From assembly GCA_905221605.1 (NCBI GenBank), contig CAJNDS010000070.1:143501-207500 (forward strand): a stretch of 64,000 nucleotides of DNA, in the 5' to 3' direction. The stretch comes from Symbiodinium natans. Lineage: Eukaryota; Sar; Dinophyceae; Suessiales; Symbiodiniaceae. Each line of letters begins with the position of its first letter. Positions within the stretch are counted from its first letter, which is position 1. The translations under genes were made by a program, and so were the position numbers. Positions 43,517-54,290 of this stretch are shown in pieces. A model generated the notes under the pieces. That model had not been told where the DNA came from, ran no database searches, and saw only the letters and a list, made by a program, of their open reading frames with translations.

Positions 43517-44737
43517 CTAAGGATTCAGACCTCGGCCCTTCGTCCAAGATCGTTTGGACTTCTTCTCTGTTCGCTTGGCATATGATTCCGCAGATCGCTT
43601 ACGCAAGTCGCTGCGCCGCATCTCCAGCGGTGATATTTGAACGATGAGGGGATAGTGTGAGTCCCTATCGTTCTCTGAGACTCGCAACTCCTCGCTCGTC
43701 CAGCGCGCCTCTATCGCGCTCTTCACTTCGCCTCGCAGTTGAGGTAGGTTTGCGAAATTCAGCAGCACACAACAGATCTCCGTGCTGCGATTACCATGCA
43801 AAACCTCGTAACTCGCTCCCTCGAAGTGCTCGATAACACTGCCCACTGCGTCACGAATGGCCTGGGATTCTAGGTTGAAGTCGCCTGCAACGACACGATG
43901 CTTGTCTCGGAGCGCCAGCCAGAATAAAGTCTTCAATGCAAGGTTGCAAGACTCGACGGAGCGCTTCTCGTCGTTGTGAACATGCACCGTGGTAACCCGG
44001 AAGGAGTTCAGGCCAGCTCGAGTTATAACTGCACCGCTCGCTTCATTGACCCATTGCACCTCCGCTGACAGGCAAACTAATGCATGTAAGCGATCTCCTT
44101 CTTTGGCAGATTCTTTGTAAGGCCTTTCCATCATACCATCCCAGGTCGGATATATACGGCCTATGTACTTAGTCCCTGCCTGTCCAGCTAAGATGGCCAT
44201 GGAGGAGCCAACGCGGCCTTCGCCTTCCAAGATGCCTATGTCCCGTGCTTTTGCAACTCGATGCAAGATGCCAGAGGAGTGAGCCTCTTGAAGAAGACTG
44301 ACCGAGAAATTGCCGGCTATGAAATCAGACAAGCACCGGCTGCGATCGATGAAGCCGACATTTGCCACCAACAACGAAATCGTTGTCGTGCTTTGCAAGT
44401 CTCGTGGCAATGTCTTCGAACTGGAAGGCAACGAGAGTGACCGGCTTGCTACCACAGCAGAACCTTTGAAACCGATACCAGTCTTATCGCGGCCCTTGCG
44501 ATCTGACACCGGCAAATCTTCGAAAAAAGCCTGAGCTCGGTTGCACTCTTCCGTGGAGCTGACAACTGCAGCCGACAGTCTTCCAGCAGTGCCGCGCATC
44601 GGCCGTACTGGCACAGGCAGCCAAGTTGGAGGCCAGGCTTGATTGCCCCAGCCTGGCGTGCGCAAAACCACGTCTCCGGTCTCCTGCCAGTCCTCTTCCT
44701 CTGTCGCCCTTCCCTGCGACCATGGCCAGCTTTCCAT
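43517..44737 (-). CDS. Endonuclease/exonuclease/phosphatase (EEP)-fold protein
   Basis: An uninterrupted 406-codon ORF from ATG at 44737. About 120 residues of low-complexity leader precede an EEP-like domain. It shows LLVANVG, SLLQEAH (the metal-binding Glu), VHVHNDEKR, VVAGDFNLES (Asp/Asn pair) and DSHYPL (the catalytic histidine motif). EEP enzymes cut phosphodiester bonds and include the endonucleases of LINE retrotransposons. No reverse transcriptase follows in this window. The C-terminus is Lys/Arg-rich. It has no introns and sits in the repeat-poor island between two hairpin arrays, unlike the finely split genes elsewhere. A mobile-element or retrocopy origin is inferred. Confidence 0.6.
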   Translation of the reverse strand: MESWPWSQGRATEEEDWQETGDVVLRTPGWGNQAWPPTWLPVPVRPMRGTAGRLSAAVVSSTEECNRAQAFFEDLPVSDRKGRDKTGIGFKGSAVVASRSLSLPSSSKTLPRDLQSTTTISLLVANVGFIDRSRCLSDFIAGNFSVSLLQEAHSSGILHRVAKARDIGILEGEGRVGSSMAILAGQAGTKYIGRIYPTWDGMMERPYKESAKEGDRLHALVCLSAEVQWVNEASGAVITRAGLNSFRVTTVHVHNDEKRSVESCNLALKTLFWLALRDKHRVVAGDFNLESQAIRDAVGSVIEHFEGASYEVLHGNRSTEICCVLLNFANLPQLRGEVKSAIEARWTSEELRVSENDRDSHYPLIVQISPLEMRRSDLRKRSAESYAKRTEKKSKRSWTKGRGLNP

Positions 44738-45189
44738 TGTTAAACACTGGGGGTTAGGGTTTAGGGTTGAAACTTTGGGTTTCAGCGTTTAGGGTTTGGG
44801 GTTCTGGAAACCAGTCTTAGCCTCCTCCCAACACGAAATATCCTGTCTTGGGCGAGCTTTGAAATCGACTTCTGTCGGACCCAAGCCCCTGCAAATTCAG
44901 CCAGAATTGGGGTTTTTTGGTCTTCTGTTGAACACGAAAGCACCGGGCACAGCTCCAAGTCAAACGTTCACGAAAAAAAGTCGAAGTTGAAACGACCCAG
45001 TCGGACTTTTCAATTGATCTAGTGTTTTCAGTCATAACTACAGTAACCCCACATGAGGCCATGGTGTGGAACAACCCGCGTTCCCTAAAGCCCTCGCACT
45101 ACACCCTGAAGCCCTTCTTCCTAAACCCGAACTAACCCCTAAACCCAAAACCCTGCACCCAAAAGTAAACTATGCCCTGAAGCCTATAA

Positions 45190-46110
45190 ACCTTACAAGA
45201 GGCGGCAGAGTAGTACTCAGCCAGCCAGCTCATTATCCACGGTGCAGCCACACAAGCGGCCGCTGCTGGATATATCTTGTTGTAAGAAAAAAAACATGAT
45301 AAAATCGCACAACGGCTGGAATTAGTGGGCCCCGATTCAGGTTTACAAGAGGCGGCAGAGTAGTACTCAGCCAGCCAGCTCATTATCCACGGTGCAGCCA
45401 CACAAGCGGCCGCTGCTGGATATATCTTGTTGTAAGAAAAAAAACATGATAAAATCGCACAACGGCTGGAATTAGTGGGCCCCGATTCAGGTTTACAAGA
45501 GGCGGCAGAGTAGTACTCAGCCAGCCAGCTCATTATCCACGGTGCAGCCACACAAGCGGCCGCTGCTGGATATATCTTGTTGTAAGAAAAAAAAACATGA
45601 TAAAATCGCACAACGGCTGGAATTAGTGGGCCCCGATTCAGGTTTACAAGAGGCGGCAGAGTAGTACTCAGCCAGCCAGCTCATTATCCACGGTGCAGCC
45701 ACACAAGCGGCCGCTGCTGGATATATCTTGTTGTAAGAAAAAAACATGATAAAATCGCACAACGGCTGGAATTAGTGGGCCCCGATTCAGGTTTACAAGA
45801 GGCGGCAGAGTAGTACTCAGCCAGCCAGCTCATTATCCACGGTGCAGCCACACAAGCGGCCGCTGCTGGATATATCTTGTTGTAAGAAAAAAAACATGAT
45901 AAAATCGCACAACGGCTGGAATTAGTGGGCCCCGATTCAGGATGAGAATCGAACCCCAAGGTCCAAGCTGGGACATCAAGAATCCGCGCGGCCTGGGCAC
46001 GGGAAGCTCGTGGTTTTCCAAGCCAGAATGCAGCCACACAAGCGGCCGCTGAAAAGAAAGCTAACAAGTACAAGAAATTTTGACCCAGTCGGTGGGCCCC
46101 GATTCAAGAT
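45190..46110. repeat. 150-bp satellite, five units plus a decayed tail
   Basis: Unit starts TTTACAAGAGGCGGCAGAG, contains AAGCGGCCGCTG, an A8 run and ends GTGGGCCCCGATTCAG. Partial unit pieces persist to 46110. The ORFs read through it only because the unit is a multiple of three without stops. Confidence 0.95.
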
Positions 46111-46648
46111 GAAAATCAAAGCCCAAATATTTTTTGGTGAGTTTGGGATATTTTCTAGTTAACAAGTAACCCTTCCAAAGCCTCGTCTGCCTATACATAT
46201 ATCATTCTTAAATTTGAAACTTACATCATTATATTTCTCACTCGGACCCCCGCCGTTAACTTTTCAAAGTCTCTGGATGCCTGCCAAGGAGGAAAGTTTC
46301 GGGAACGGCAGGCTCCAAATGAGGGTCTTGCAGGCGCCTGCAGCGGGGGCGCGGTGACACTGGCGGATGCACTGGCAGGTTCCTGCCAGTCCGGCTGGTT
46401 TTGCGGTGCTCTTGTCACAAAGTCAATTAGGTTCCCGCTCTGCCTCCTGCTTTGCAAGGAGAGTTTCCATGTCAGCCCTGGAAGCGCGCTTCGGCAGGCC
46501 CAAACTCGCCGCCTTGGATCTCAGTTCCCTGACCTCAGACGGACAAATGAGCTCGACTCGTGGGACTATGTCACAATCTGCAGTTTAGGCTGCAGGCTGT
46601 CAAGTCTTTCAGCTCTCTTGTATCCTGCAACTGGCGCAGTTCGAGAAG

Positions 46649-47308
46649 CTAGGATTCGGCATGATGTTGCACGCGGTCCTGCCGCCAGAACTCCTCCGTA
46701 TCAGCTTCGCTTTCTCCAGACGCAGGCTGTTGTTCATCTTCATGCGTGGCGCCCATGGGGATATAAAGGCGATCGCCCCATCGCTGTCGGAACAGCCTTA
46801 CCGCACGGGCATCTTCGAGATGCACAGTCTGCCGGCGGGCGTGCTCGCACATAGTCTGAACATCCGCCATGAACAGCTCTATGGAAGCTTCCACAGCAAC
46901 TTGCAAGGCGAGCATGGCGTCGCGGCCCAGTCTGCTCACGAAAGAGACCGGATTTTCTGCAAGGAGTTCTTTGAAAGTGTCTTGGGCAAGCCGCTCAAAT
47001 TTCGCCTTTTTCATGACAGGCTCTGTTCGCTTGTTCTCAGCCACCACTGCATCCAAAGCAGCACGGCTGTGTGTCTGCCTGCGGCCGCGGCCTTCACGCG
47101 GGACGGCGTCCAACATCGTCTGCACTCGATCCAGGCCACCTTCCGACACACAGGAAAGACCGGCACCTCCATTGAATGCCCTGTTGACTGCTACAGGATC
47201 ATGAGGTTCCGCAGGGTGCTCTTGGACTTCCTCAGCTAGCTCATCCTGTCGAAGCAGGACGCGGAACAGGAAACATCGCACGCTGCGTTGACTGCTACTT
47301 AGATCCAA
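46649..47308 (-). CDS. Divergent histone-H3-fold protein
   Basis: Open 220-codon frame whose first codon is TTG, so the true start is downstream or in another exon. The middle third matches the histone H3 fold: FERLAQDTFKELL resembles H3 alpha-N, MLALQVAVEASIELFMADV resembles alpha-2 (H3: ALQEASE...LFED), then CEHARRQTVHLEDARAVRLF resembles the HAKRVTI loop and alpha-3. H3-specific tail lysines are not present. The acidic N-terminal motif RQDELAEEVQEHP is echoed upstream near 47340, suggesting internal duplication. It could be a CenH3- or H3-variant-like protein or one captured by a mobile element. Dinoflagellates package little of their DNA with nucleosomes, so its role is open. Confidence 0.5.
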   Translation of the reverse strand: MDLSSSQRSVRCFLFRVLLRQDELAEEVQEHPAEPHDPVAVNRAFNGGAGLSCVSEGGLDRVQTMLDAVPREGRGRRQTHSRAALDAVVAENKRTEPVMKKAKFERLAQDTFKELLAENPVSFVSRLGRDAMLALQVAVEASIELFMADVQTMCEHARRQTVHLEDARAVRLFRQRWGDRLYIPMGATHEDEQQPASGESEADTEEFWRQDRVQHHAES

Positions 47309-47339
47309 TTCAGCGGTTCCTCCTGGGACTCCTCAGCTT

Positions 47340-49480
47340 GCTCCTCCTGTCGCACGAAGTTTGAAGCGAACTTCTGAATCGGCCTGACATGGGCTGACTT
47401 GCGAGGCCTCACCCAGGAGCAAATGCTGGAACACACAGGCGAGCGACAGTTCGTCCTGCGCAGCTGGAAAAAAGCTGTTCGGTTGAAGCAGGAGGAGGAG
47501 GTTTCGAGGTTCCTCCTCAGGTATGTTCATGATCCCCAGAGAATCCCAAATCCTGGCGAGACCTTCTGCCTACCCTGAACGGAGTAGAGAACAGAGGAAA
47601 CCACACAGCCAATCCCACACAGGGTCCTACAATGGGGCCGGTGCCCTGAAGCCCCGAACAGTAGGGTGTTGGGTTAAAACAGATAACAAACAAGTAGGAT
47701 GGGATTAGGGTTAACCCAACCCTTCGTGTCTTGTCCCACCTGGAGAACGAGATGATGTTTGTATGATGGAGTCGAGATAATGAGATGTTAGATGGAAATG
47801 CCAGTGCCCACGTGTCGTGTTGCCGCAGCTGCTTCTGCAAGTTCAAATAACCGAGCATGCACCATGAGCAAGCCGCAGCACAAGCCAACATCATCTTCAA
47901 CGGTCGCAGGGCGGCTCTTTGTCTTGAAGAACGCAGCTAGATTACCAGCACACCCTTGAGAGACTGTTCCAAGTACCCCAATAAGTAGTGGCCAAAGGGA
48001 GCTCAACTTCTGCTTCAGGGCTTGTGGCCTTTCCCGAGTGGCACGCCCGCACAAGCCATGTGAGAACATAACCCATGTGACATGGTATCACAGTTTTGCA
48101 GCGTTCCCCGAAGGCACAGCGGGATTGGGACAACTTCCGTCTTGCGAGACACTTCCACATCTACTCATGTATCAGAGCATCTGGCCTTCTAGAAACAAAA
48201 GCCAAGTGAAGCTTGCAAATGCAGCCGTGTCCTCACTTGGGATCTCCTCTTCCTGCAGGTTCAGGGCGCAACCAACGAAATGTCCTCAAAAAACATGCCC
48301 GGACCTTGTCGGCACAGGCACGTCCTTCCCACTTACGCTTCGCAACACCTTTGTTGGGCAAGCAGCACAAGCGCGACCCGCCCGGATCTCAGCGAGTTCT
48401 GAGTGGCTAGCAGCAAGAAATGCGCCGCGCAAGTGTGCTGCAAGCTTCCTTCTCCTGATGAACAGGCGTCGCAAGTCACGTATCCACAAACAGTCTCAAA
48501 GCGTGGAGGGCCTGCATCCTCTGGAGCCCGAGGAGCGCTGCGTCGGCCAGGCGAACAACTCTATTGCGAAGAGGATCTGTTGCAGGCCAGACAGCCAACA
48601 GAGCTGCCCACTGCTCCCCAGCTGAGGTTGTCGCGCCGCTCGTCCAGGCATAGTGCTGACCGGTTTCCAGTTGCAACAGCTCCAGCATTCCAGTCTGAAA
48701 CAACGCATTCAGGACGGGCTCCGGCACTAACAACTTCTTGTCGAAGCAGCCACCCGGCTGCACCAGGAGGAAGCGTTTGTCCGGGCCCGTGCTGGGCGGC
48801 GCCTGGCCGTGGCTTTACATCAGACAGTTTAGGGTTGACCTGAAAACGAGCGTGGCCAGCCTCACAAGAGGGAAAGTCGGCCTCTTCCTCACTTTCGAGC
48901 AGTCAGCAAAGGACAGGCAAAGGAGGTGGGCTAAGCGCTGTACTGTGGAACTTGCAGGGGCTATCTCCTGCGCAGGGATACTTTTACACTGGCACGAAGA
49001 CTCTGGGAGCAAGTATGGACTGGGAACGAGACTGTTGGCGACGTCGGACTTCGCTTCGGACCTCATCAGGACAAGGAATTACCTTCAGCCAAATGACGCC
49101 AAATTAAGGCTAGAGCTTTCGCCTTTGTCTGCACAAACGGCCTTCCGCCATCACAGCGGTGAAGTGTCCCTTCAATGTCCAGCTGTAGACGGACACCTGG
49201 CCTTCTCCGGGCGTGGGCTCATCTTGACCTCGACACGTGAATATGCTTTGTCAAATCGGGAAGAAAGTGCACAGCAGGCCTTCTTCGGTGCTGGCGACAA
49301 GGGGGGTGCATCTTCGTCATCAACCAAAAGCCCAGCATCTTCCTGCAGGAAGAGCAACATGATTAAAAAAAACGCGTCAACCTGGATTCCCGCCTGCAAG
49401 CTACCAGATGCGGAGGAGACAGAGTAAACCTGACAAATTTTTGTGCCATGTGGTAAGACCCACTCCCAAGAGCACATGAG
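47340..49480 (-). pseudogene. Patchwork of minus-strand coding remnants in the repeat-poor island
   Basis: Several overlapping minus-strand frames look protein-like but do not join: 47340-47530 (LLLLLQPNSFF, ending near a stop), 47790-48069 (AFFKTKSRPATVEDD), 48286-48489, 48476-48763 (KKLLVPEPVLNALFQTGM, ALLGLQRMQALHALRL) and 49172-49400 (LLVDDEDAPPLSPAPKK). Leucine-rich helical stretches dominate, with no recognised domain. Either this is an intron-containing gene whose junctions I could not fix, or a decayed mobile-element gene. 48038-48625 on the plus strand is an equally long but less protein-like frame. Confidence 0.3.
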
Positions 49481-50018
49481 GCGCTGGCCTCGTCAGCACC
49501 GAAGACAACAGGCGAATTGAAGTCAGCTCGCCCCCTACGCACCATGTTCGGCACTTGCCGTGCCGCCTGCAGTCAATCAAAAGCGGCAAAGCTGTAAATC
49601 AGAAGGGCACAGCAGTCGCAACATGAAGCCCGTGTTTCAATCACGCAGTTCACTCCACGAAGCGCGTCGCTCTAGAGCCTTCATCGGCGTATGCGCTTGG
49701 AACCTCGAGGGTTGTCTTCATCTTCACTTCCAGGCGCCTCCTGGTTCCCTCCCGATGGAGGCACGACCGCTATTGGGCTTGCAACCCAGGAGCGGTGTTC
49801 AAGGAAATCCTGGGCTATGTAAATGTGAGGACAGTGCCCTCTCCACGTCCAGAGCCAACAAGAACACCTGAATTTTTTCTGTCCCGACATCCATGTCAAG
49901 CAGAACTGGTTAAACAATTGTGCATACGATTGCCGCTGGAACCTGAACAGCTAGATTGTCTTTGGGGAGGCACCGGGGGCTTATGGCTTATGGTTGTCAA
50001 ATGAACCCCTTATTGGCC

Positions 50019-51200
50019 TTACACACTGCTTGGGAAAGAAGAAATGCCGAGGAGCTTCAACAACTCTCCCTCCTGCGTGAGGAACCCCTCACGGAGAAAG
50101 ATTTCTTTCAGCTTGTCAATGTTGAATGTGCGGAGCAAGGCAAGCATCCTTGCAAGAGTCCCTGGCGGCACCTTGCGCGGCGCACCAACCGGAAGGCACA
50201 AGTACCTGAGGCAGGCAGTGTTGGCATGAACGGAAATCAGCGTCAAACACAATTCAACTCGCGGCTCACACCTGCCACCGAGGCGCACAGCATCCTTGAT
50301 TGTCTTTTGCTCATAAGGAAAAGACCGTCGGCAACTTCGCATTTTCTTGAGAGTCACGTTGATGGGCGGAAAATAGGTGAGTTTGTTGCTGCACGGCTTG
50401 CGTATGACACGCCCCGTGGCAAGCATCCAAGCATCCGGGCGATCCGGGGCAGACAGCTGCAATCCTCCAGGGGGGGCCATCAAGCTAATTGGGGAAAGTG
50501 TGCTGGCGTCCACAGCCTTGAGGGGACGAAGCCACGTGCGCAAGCAGCCTTGTATGCTGCTCACCACAGCTTGGTGTGTGGTCAGGCCGCCCTCCGGAGC
50601 ATGCTCGCGGACATCCTTCTTAAACTTCGAGTTCTGCTGCTCTGCTGCCTGTTGAGAGGCAGGGTGCCCCGGCTGATCCCAATGTCGGCAGGTGCCGGCG
50701 CCAGACCACCAATGTGGCAAAAACAGCTCCTGCCGACCGAACGCTCGGCTGTCCACGTGGCACTTGTCGACATACTCACGAACAAAGTAATCGTGCCATA
50801 GCTGCTCCCCCCACTGCAGACGTACCCAGTCCAGAAAGCAATCTAAAGCGATATGCATCATCGCCTGCGAGGGCATGTACATGATCTCTGTGATCACATT
50901 GATCGCTGCCCATATGCTCCTCGATTTCAAATGAGGCGCCGGTCGTGGCAGCGCCTTCGCCTTTGCTGTGGCCTTCGGTTTGGCCTTGGCCTTACCCGCC
51001 GCAGAAACCTTGGCCTTTGACTTTCTGGGACCTCGCTTGCCTTGCGATTGATTGTTGCGCAAGTTGCGCTTGAGATGTTCGATCCCTCGACGAAGGGGCA
51101 CACCAGGAAAGACTTCAGCCGCCGCTCCTCTGGATTGGTCTGACCAATCCTCAGCTGAAGTGGAAATGTCAAGGGAGGGAGGAAAGGTCACTTCACTGTC
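50019..51200 (-). CDS. Transposase-like gene, 3' part
   Basis: About 390 codons. A very basic segment (KAKAKPKATAKAKALPRP) is followed by a helical domain with HDYFVREYVDKCH, HWWSGAG and AEQQNSKFKKDV. The W...E..N...K spacing resembles the C-terminal part of MULE-type transposases. The frame continues open through the G/C-rich array at 51205-51750, but that is because the array lacks stops and not because it codes. The ORF ends at a normal stop, with a C-terminal tail ending ISSFPSSV. The array separates it from the 5' part, so the gene is either interrupted or has the array in an intron. Confidence 0.45.
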   Translation of the reverse strand, partial: DSEVTFPPSLDISTSAEDWSDQSRGAAAEVFPGVPLRRGIEHLKRNLRNNQSQGKRGPRKSKAKVSAAGKAKAKPKATAKAKALPRPAPHLKSRSIWAAINVITEIMYMPSQAMMHIALDCFLDWVRLQWGEQLWHDYFVREYVDKCHVDSRAFGRQELFLPHWWSGAGTCRHWDQPGHPASQQAAEQQNSKFKKDVREHAPEGGLTTHQAVVSSIQGCLRTWLRPLKAVDASTLSPISLMAPPGGLQLSAPDRPDAWMLATGRVIRKPCSNKLTYFPPINVTLKKMRSCRRSFPYEQKTIKDAVRLGGRCEPRVELCLTLISVHANTACLRYLCLPVGAPRKVPPGTLARMLALLRTFNIDKLKEIFLREGFLTQEGELLKLLGISSFPSSV

Positions 51201-51204
51201 CTCC

Positions 51205-51752
51205 CCCCGCGCGCGCGCCCCCCCCCCCCCCCGCATGACAAAAAGCCTGAAAACGGACCTTTTGGGCCTCCCAAAGCTCCCAAAACCAGCTCTTTCTGTC
51301 ACTGCCCGTCGCCCCCCCCGCCCGCGTGCACACGGCCAGTGACAAAAGGCTTGAAAACGGAGCTTTTGGGCCTCCCAAAGCTCCCAAAACCAGCTCTTTC
51401 TGTCACTGCCCGTCGCCCCCCCCGCCCGCGTGCACACGGCCAGTGACAAAAAGGCCTGAAAACGGAGCTTTTGGGCCTCCCAAAGCTCCCAAAACCAGCT
51501 CTTTCTGTCACTGCCCGTGCGCGCCCGCCCCCCCCCCCCCCCCGTGCGCGCGCACGGCCAGTGACAAAAAGGCTTGAAAACGGAGCTTTTGGGCCTCCCA
51601 AAGCTCCCAAAACCAGGTCTTTCTGTCACTGCCCGCGCGCGCCCCCCCCCCCCTGCGCGTGCACGGCCAGTGACAAAAAGGCCTGAAAACGGAGCTTTTG
51701 GGCCTCCCAAAGCTCCCAAAACCAGGTCTTTCTGTCACTGCCCGCGCCACAG
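51205..51752 (-). repeat. Hairpin/G-tract array, reverse
   Basis: Five units of the same repeat as at 42.4-42.7 kb, in the opposite orientation (C-runs on the plus strand). It separates the two parts of the transposase-like gene. Confidence 0.92.
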
Positions 51753-51780
51753 CATGAGGAAAGATGTTAAATTGCAAGGC

Positions 51781-53259
51781 TCACTTAATACTGCATGTGA
51801 AAGAACCTGCAGATGCCTGAACGCAAGCAAGCCTCGAGGTGTAGCTGTGCCGGCTGTGGAAGCGAACGTTCCTCCAGGGCCGTGCGAAGCGCTCGGAACA
51901 TGTGAAGGTAGATCGTAGTATCCTCCGTTGGAGAGCAGGCGAGGACCAACGGCCAGGCAGATACAGCGTAGGTGGACTTGAGGCGGCGGAAGACACGGAC
52001 GCCTCAGTGGTGAGCGAGAAGCCACATATTTGCGATGTTTTCTTTAAACAAACCAAACAGAAAGCTGAACAAATAATCAGGACTACTGCCAACAAAGTGC
52101 TGACGATGCCATATGAATAGCCCATCACGGCCAGGCGAAAGGTAAAGTCAGCCGTGATGAATATCTTTCCGCCTGACGGGGACGGTGATGCACTGCACGC
52201 CAGCTCTTGCAATGAATCCATAAAGGCTGGGAGTGTACACACCCACTGGAATGGCTCCTTCTGTACGTGGACAAAAGACATATCAGGGATCGTCTCGATG
52301 AACTCCTCGAAGGATTCCTGGCTTTCAACAAAGCCCAGCTTGTCTGGGTCCTTCTTTGCCGCACGAAGAATGGCCTTGACCCTCACAGCAGCCACAGAAA
52401 CATTCCTTGCCTCCAAACGCTTCACTACTGCGCCAGGAGTGGCCTTGCGGAGGGTTGACAACAGTTCCTTCCTCGCCTGCAGAACATGCAGCCTCTCGGC
52501 TGCTGTTGGCTGGTCGTCCTTGTAGAGCTTGGTAGCGGCGGCCCGATTCTTGCGCGGTGTTTCTCCGCACTGTCCAGCCTTCTCAACGCGGAGACGATAT
52601 ACAGAGCCATCCAGAATGCCAGAGAATCTGTAGCATGTGCCCTGGGACGCGTGGCACGTTTCATGCGCATGACACAAGCAGCTGCATTGCCACTCATCTG
52701 TTGGAGTAATGGCGGGGTTGCTGAAGGTTCCAATGACGAAACTTCTGGTCTCGGCCCATTTTCTTGCAGCACTCCGCAAGACCCGAGCGCACGATTCATG
52801 AAGTGCAAGGCTGTCACCATCGAAATTGACCGCATCGTACTTGACGTACTGAAGCTGCCGACGTGTACGCTTAGGCGGTGAGTCTGAAACATTCGCAGAA
52901 GAATCGCCAGCTCCTGGACCTGGACGTTTGGCCTCGCCGATCCTGACCCCAGCATACCCGCAAAGGCGATTCAAAATTTGCCGACAAAAAAGGCACCAGG
53001 AACGATGCCGGGGCTTTCTGCGAGCCGCAGCACGCCGTACACCAGATGCAGCACAGGCGCAAGCCCCGGGATTTTCCGGGCCCCACACAGAGTTCAGGTG
53101 TCTCGTGAGGAGACGCCTTGCTCGGCGGCCCAGACTTGGCAGGGCATAGGCAGTGCCAGAAGTCGTTCTGGGGTCTGTGGACTCCACAGGCACCGGCAGC
53201 CGCACACACCACACCGACAGCAGCAAAACGAAAGCGCGGCCCAAAGATAGGGCAACCAT
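51781..53259 (-). CDS. Transposase-like gene, 5' part, frame broken
   Basis: From ATG at 53259 the frame runs about 490 codons. A hydrophobic leader is followed by RIGEAKRPGPG, a motif I associate with dinoflagellate mobile-element proteins. A Cys-rich patch (CSCLCHAHETCHASQGTC), helical basic stretches and KIFITADFTFRLAVMGY come next; ADFTF could hold the first catalytic Asp of a DDE transposase. After about 52100 this frame turns into implausible sequence. Another frame then becomes protein-like (WPLVLACSPTEDTTIYLHMF), resembling the region after the first Asp in MULE-type transposases. A frameshift or unrecognised intron is likely. The partner half lies at 50019-51200. Confidence 0.45.
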   Translation of the reverse strand: MVALSLGRAFVLLLSVWCVRLPVPVESTDPRTTSGTAYALPSLGRRARRLLTRHLNSVWGPENPGACACAASGVRRAAARRKPRHRSWCLFCRQILNRLCGYAGVRIGEAKRPGPGAGDSSANVSDSPPKRTRRQLQYVKYDAVNFDGDSLALHESCARVLRSAARKWAETRSFVIGTFSNPAITPTDEWQCSCLCHAHETCHASQGTCYRFSGILDGSVYRLRVEKAGQCGETPRKNRAAATKLYKDDQPTAAERLHVLQARKELLSTLRKATPGAVVKRLEARNVSVAAVRVKAILRAAKKDPDKLGFVESQESFEEFIETIPDMSFVHVQKEPFQWVCTLPAFMDSLQELACSASPSPSGGKIFITADFTFRLAVMGYSYGIVSTLLAVVLIICSAFCLVCLKKTSQICGFSLTTEASVSSAASSPPTLYLPGRWSSPALQRRILRSTFTCSERFARPWRNVRFHSRHSYTSRLACVQASAGSFTCSIK

Positions 53260-53640
53260 GACAACAGCATAGATTCGCAGTTGCGCTAACACAAAGTCTG
53301 ACCCAGCTCAGTGGAAAAGTTTTGAGTGATGGCGTGACATTGACAGTGTGTCACTGCTTCAAGTTCTGATGGTTTGGAATTGAGCAATGTCAACTTGGTA
53401 TTTGTCAGCTCAGGCAGCAAAACAAGCTCACAATTCTGCGAACATCGAGCCGTCACAGGACTGACTGGTCATGGCTCATGACTGCCACATGAGCATGGTG
53501 TGACTGCCAATGTGACTCAGGACTGACTGAAATCGCAAAATATTGAGCCGCCTGGCCAGGCGGCTGCCGCACCCAGGCGTACGACCGAGAGCCACAAAGC
53601 ATAAAACGCCCAGAATGGCAGCTTCTTCAAACCAGACCCT

Positions 53641-54290
53641 AAACCCTGGAGAAGCTCTTGGGCCTCACTATCCACTATCGTGCCAACCCTAAACTAAACC
53701 CTGGAGAAGCTCTTGGGCCTCACTATCCACTATCGTGCCAACCCTAAACTAAACCCTGGAGAAGCTCTTGGGCCTCACTATCCACTATCGTGCCAACCCT
53801 AAACTAAACCCTGGGGAAGCTCTTGGGCCTCACTATCCACTATCGTGCCAACCCTAAACTAAACCCTGGGGAAGCTCTTGGGCCTCACTATCCACTATCG
53901 TGCCAACCCTAAACTAAACCCTGGAGAAGCTCTTGGGCCTCACTATCCACTATCGTGCCAACCCTAAACTAAACCCTGGGGAAGCTCTTGCGCCTCACTA
54001 TCCACTATCGTGCCAACCCTAAACTAAACCCTGGGGAAGCTCTTGGGCCTCACTATCCACTATCGTGCCAACCCTAAACTAAACCCTGGGGAAGCTCTTG
54101 GGCCTCACTATCCACTATCGTGCCAACCCTAAACTAAACCCTGGGGAAGCTCTTGGGCCTCACTATCCTTGGGCCTCACTATCCACTATCGTGCCAACCC
54201 TAAACTAAACCCTGGGGAAGCTCTTGGGCCTCACTATCCTTGGGCCTCACTATCCACTATCGTGCCAACCCTAAACCACTATCATTGTTA
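53641..54290. repeat. 55-bp satellite, about 12 units, with a telomere-like segment
   Basis: Unit: AACCCTAAACTAAACCCTGG, then GAGAAGCTCTTGGGCCTCAC, then TATCCACTATCGTGCC. Units alternate CTGGAG/CTGGGG; two late units carry an internal CTTGGGCCTCACTATC duplication. Confidence 0.95.

Noticed and set aside
45132-46073. Minus-strand ORFs of 80-160 codons repeating FFSYNKIYPAAAACVA
   Set aside because: The 150-bp satellite unit is a multiple of three without stops in this frame; no independent evidence of coding.
49956-50801. 281-codon plus-strand ORF
   Set aside because: Antisense shadow of the transposase-like C-terminal gene, whose composition and motifs are more protein-like.
53641-54290. 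CRISPR-like array of regular repeats
   Set aside because: Contiguous satellite without unique spacers, in a eukaryotic context.
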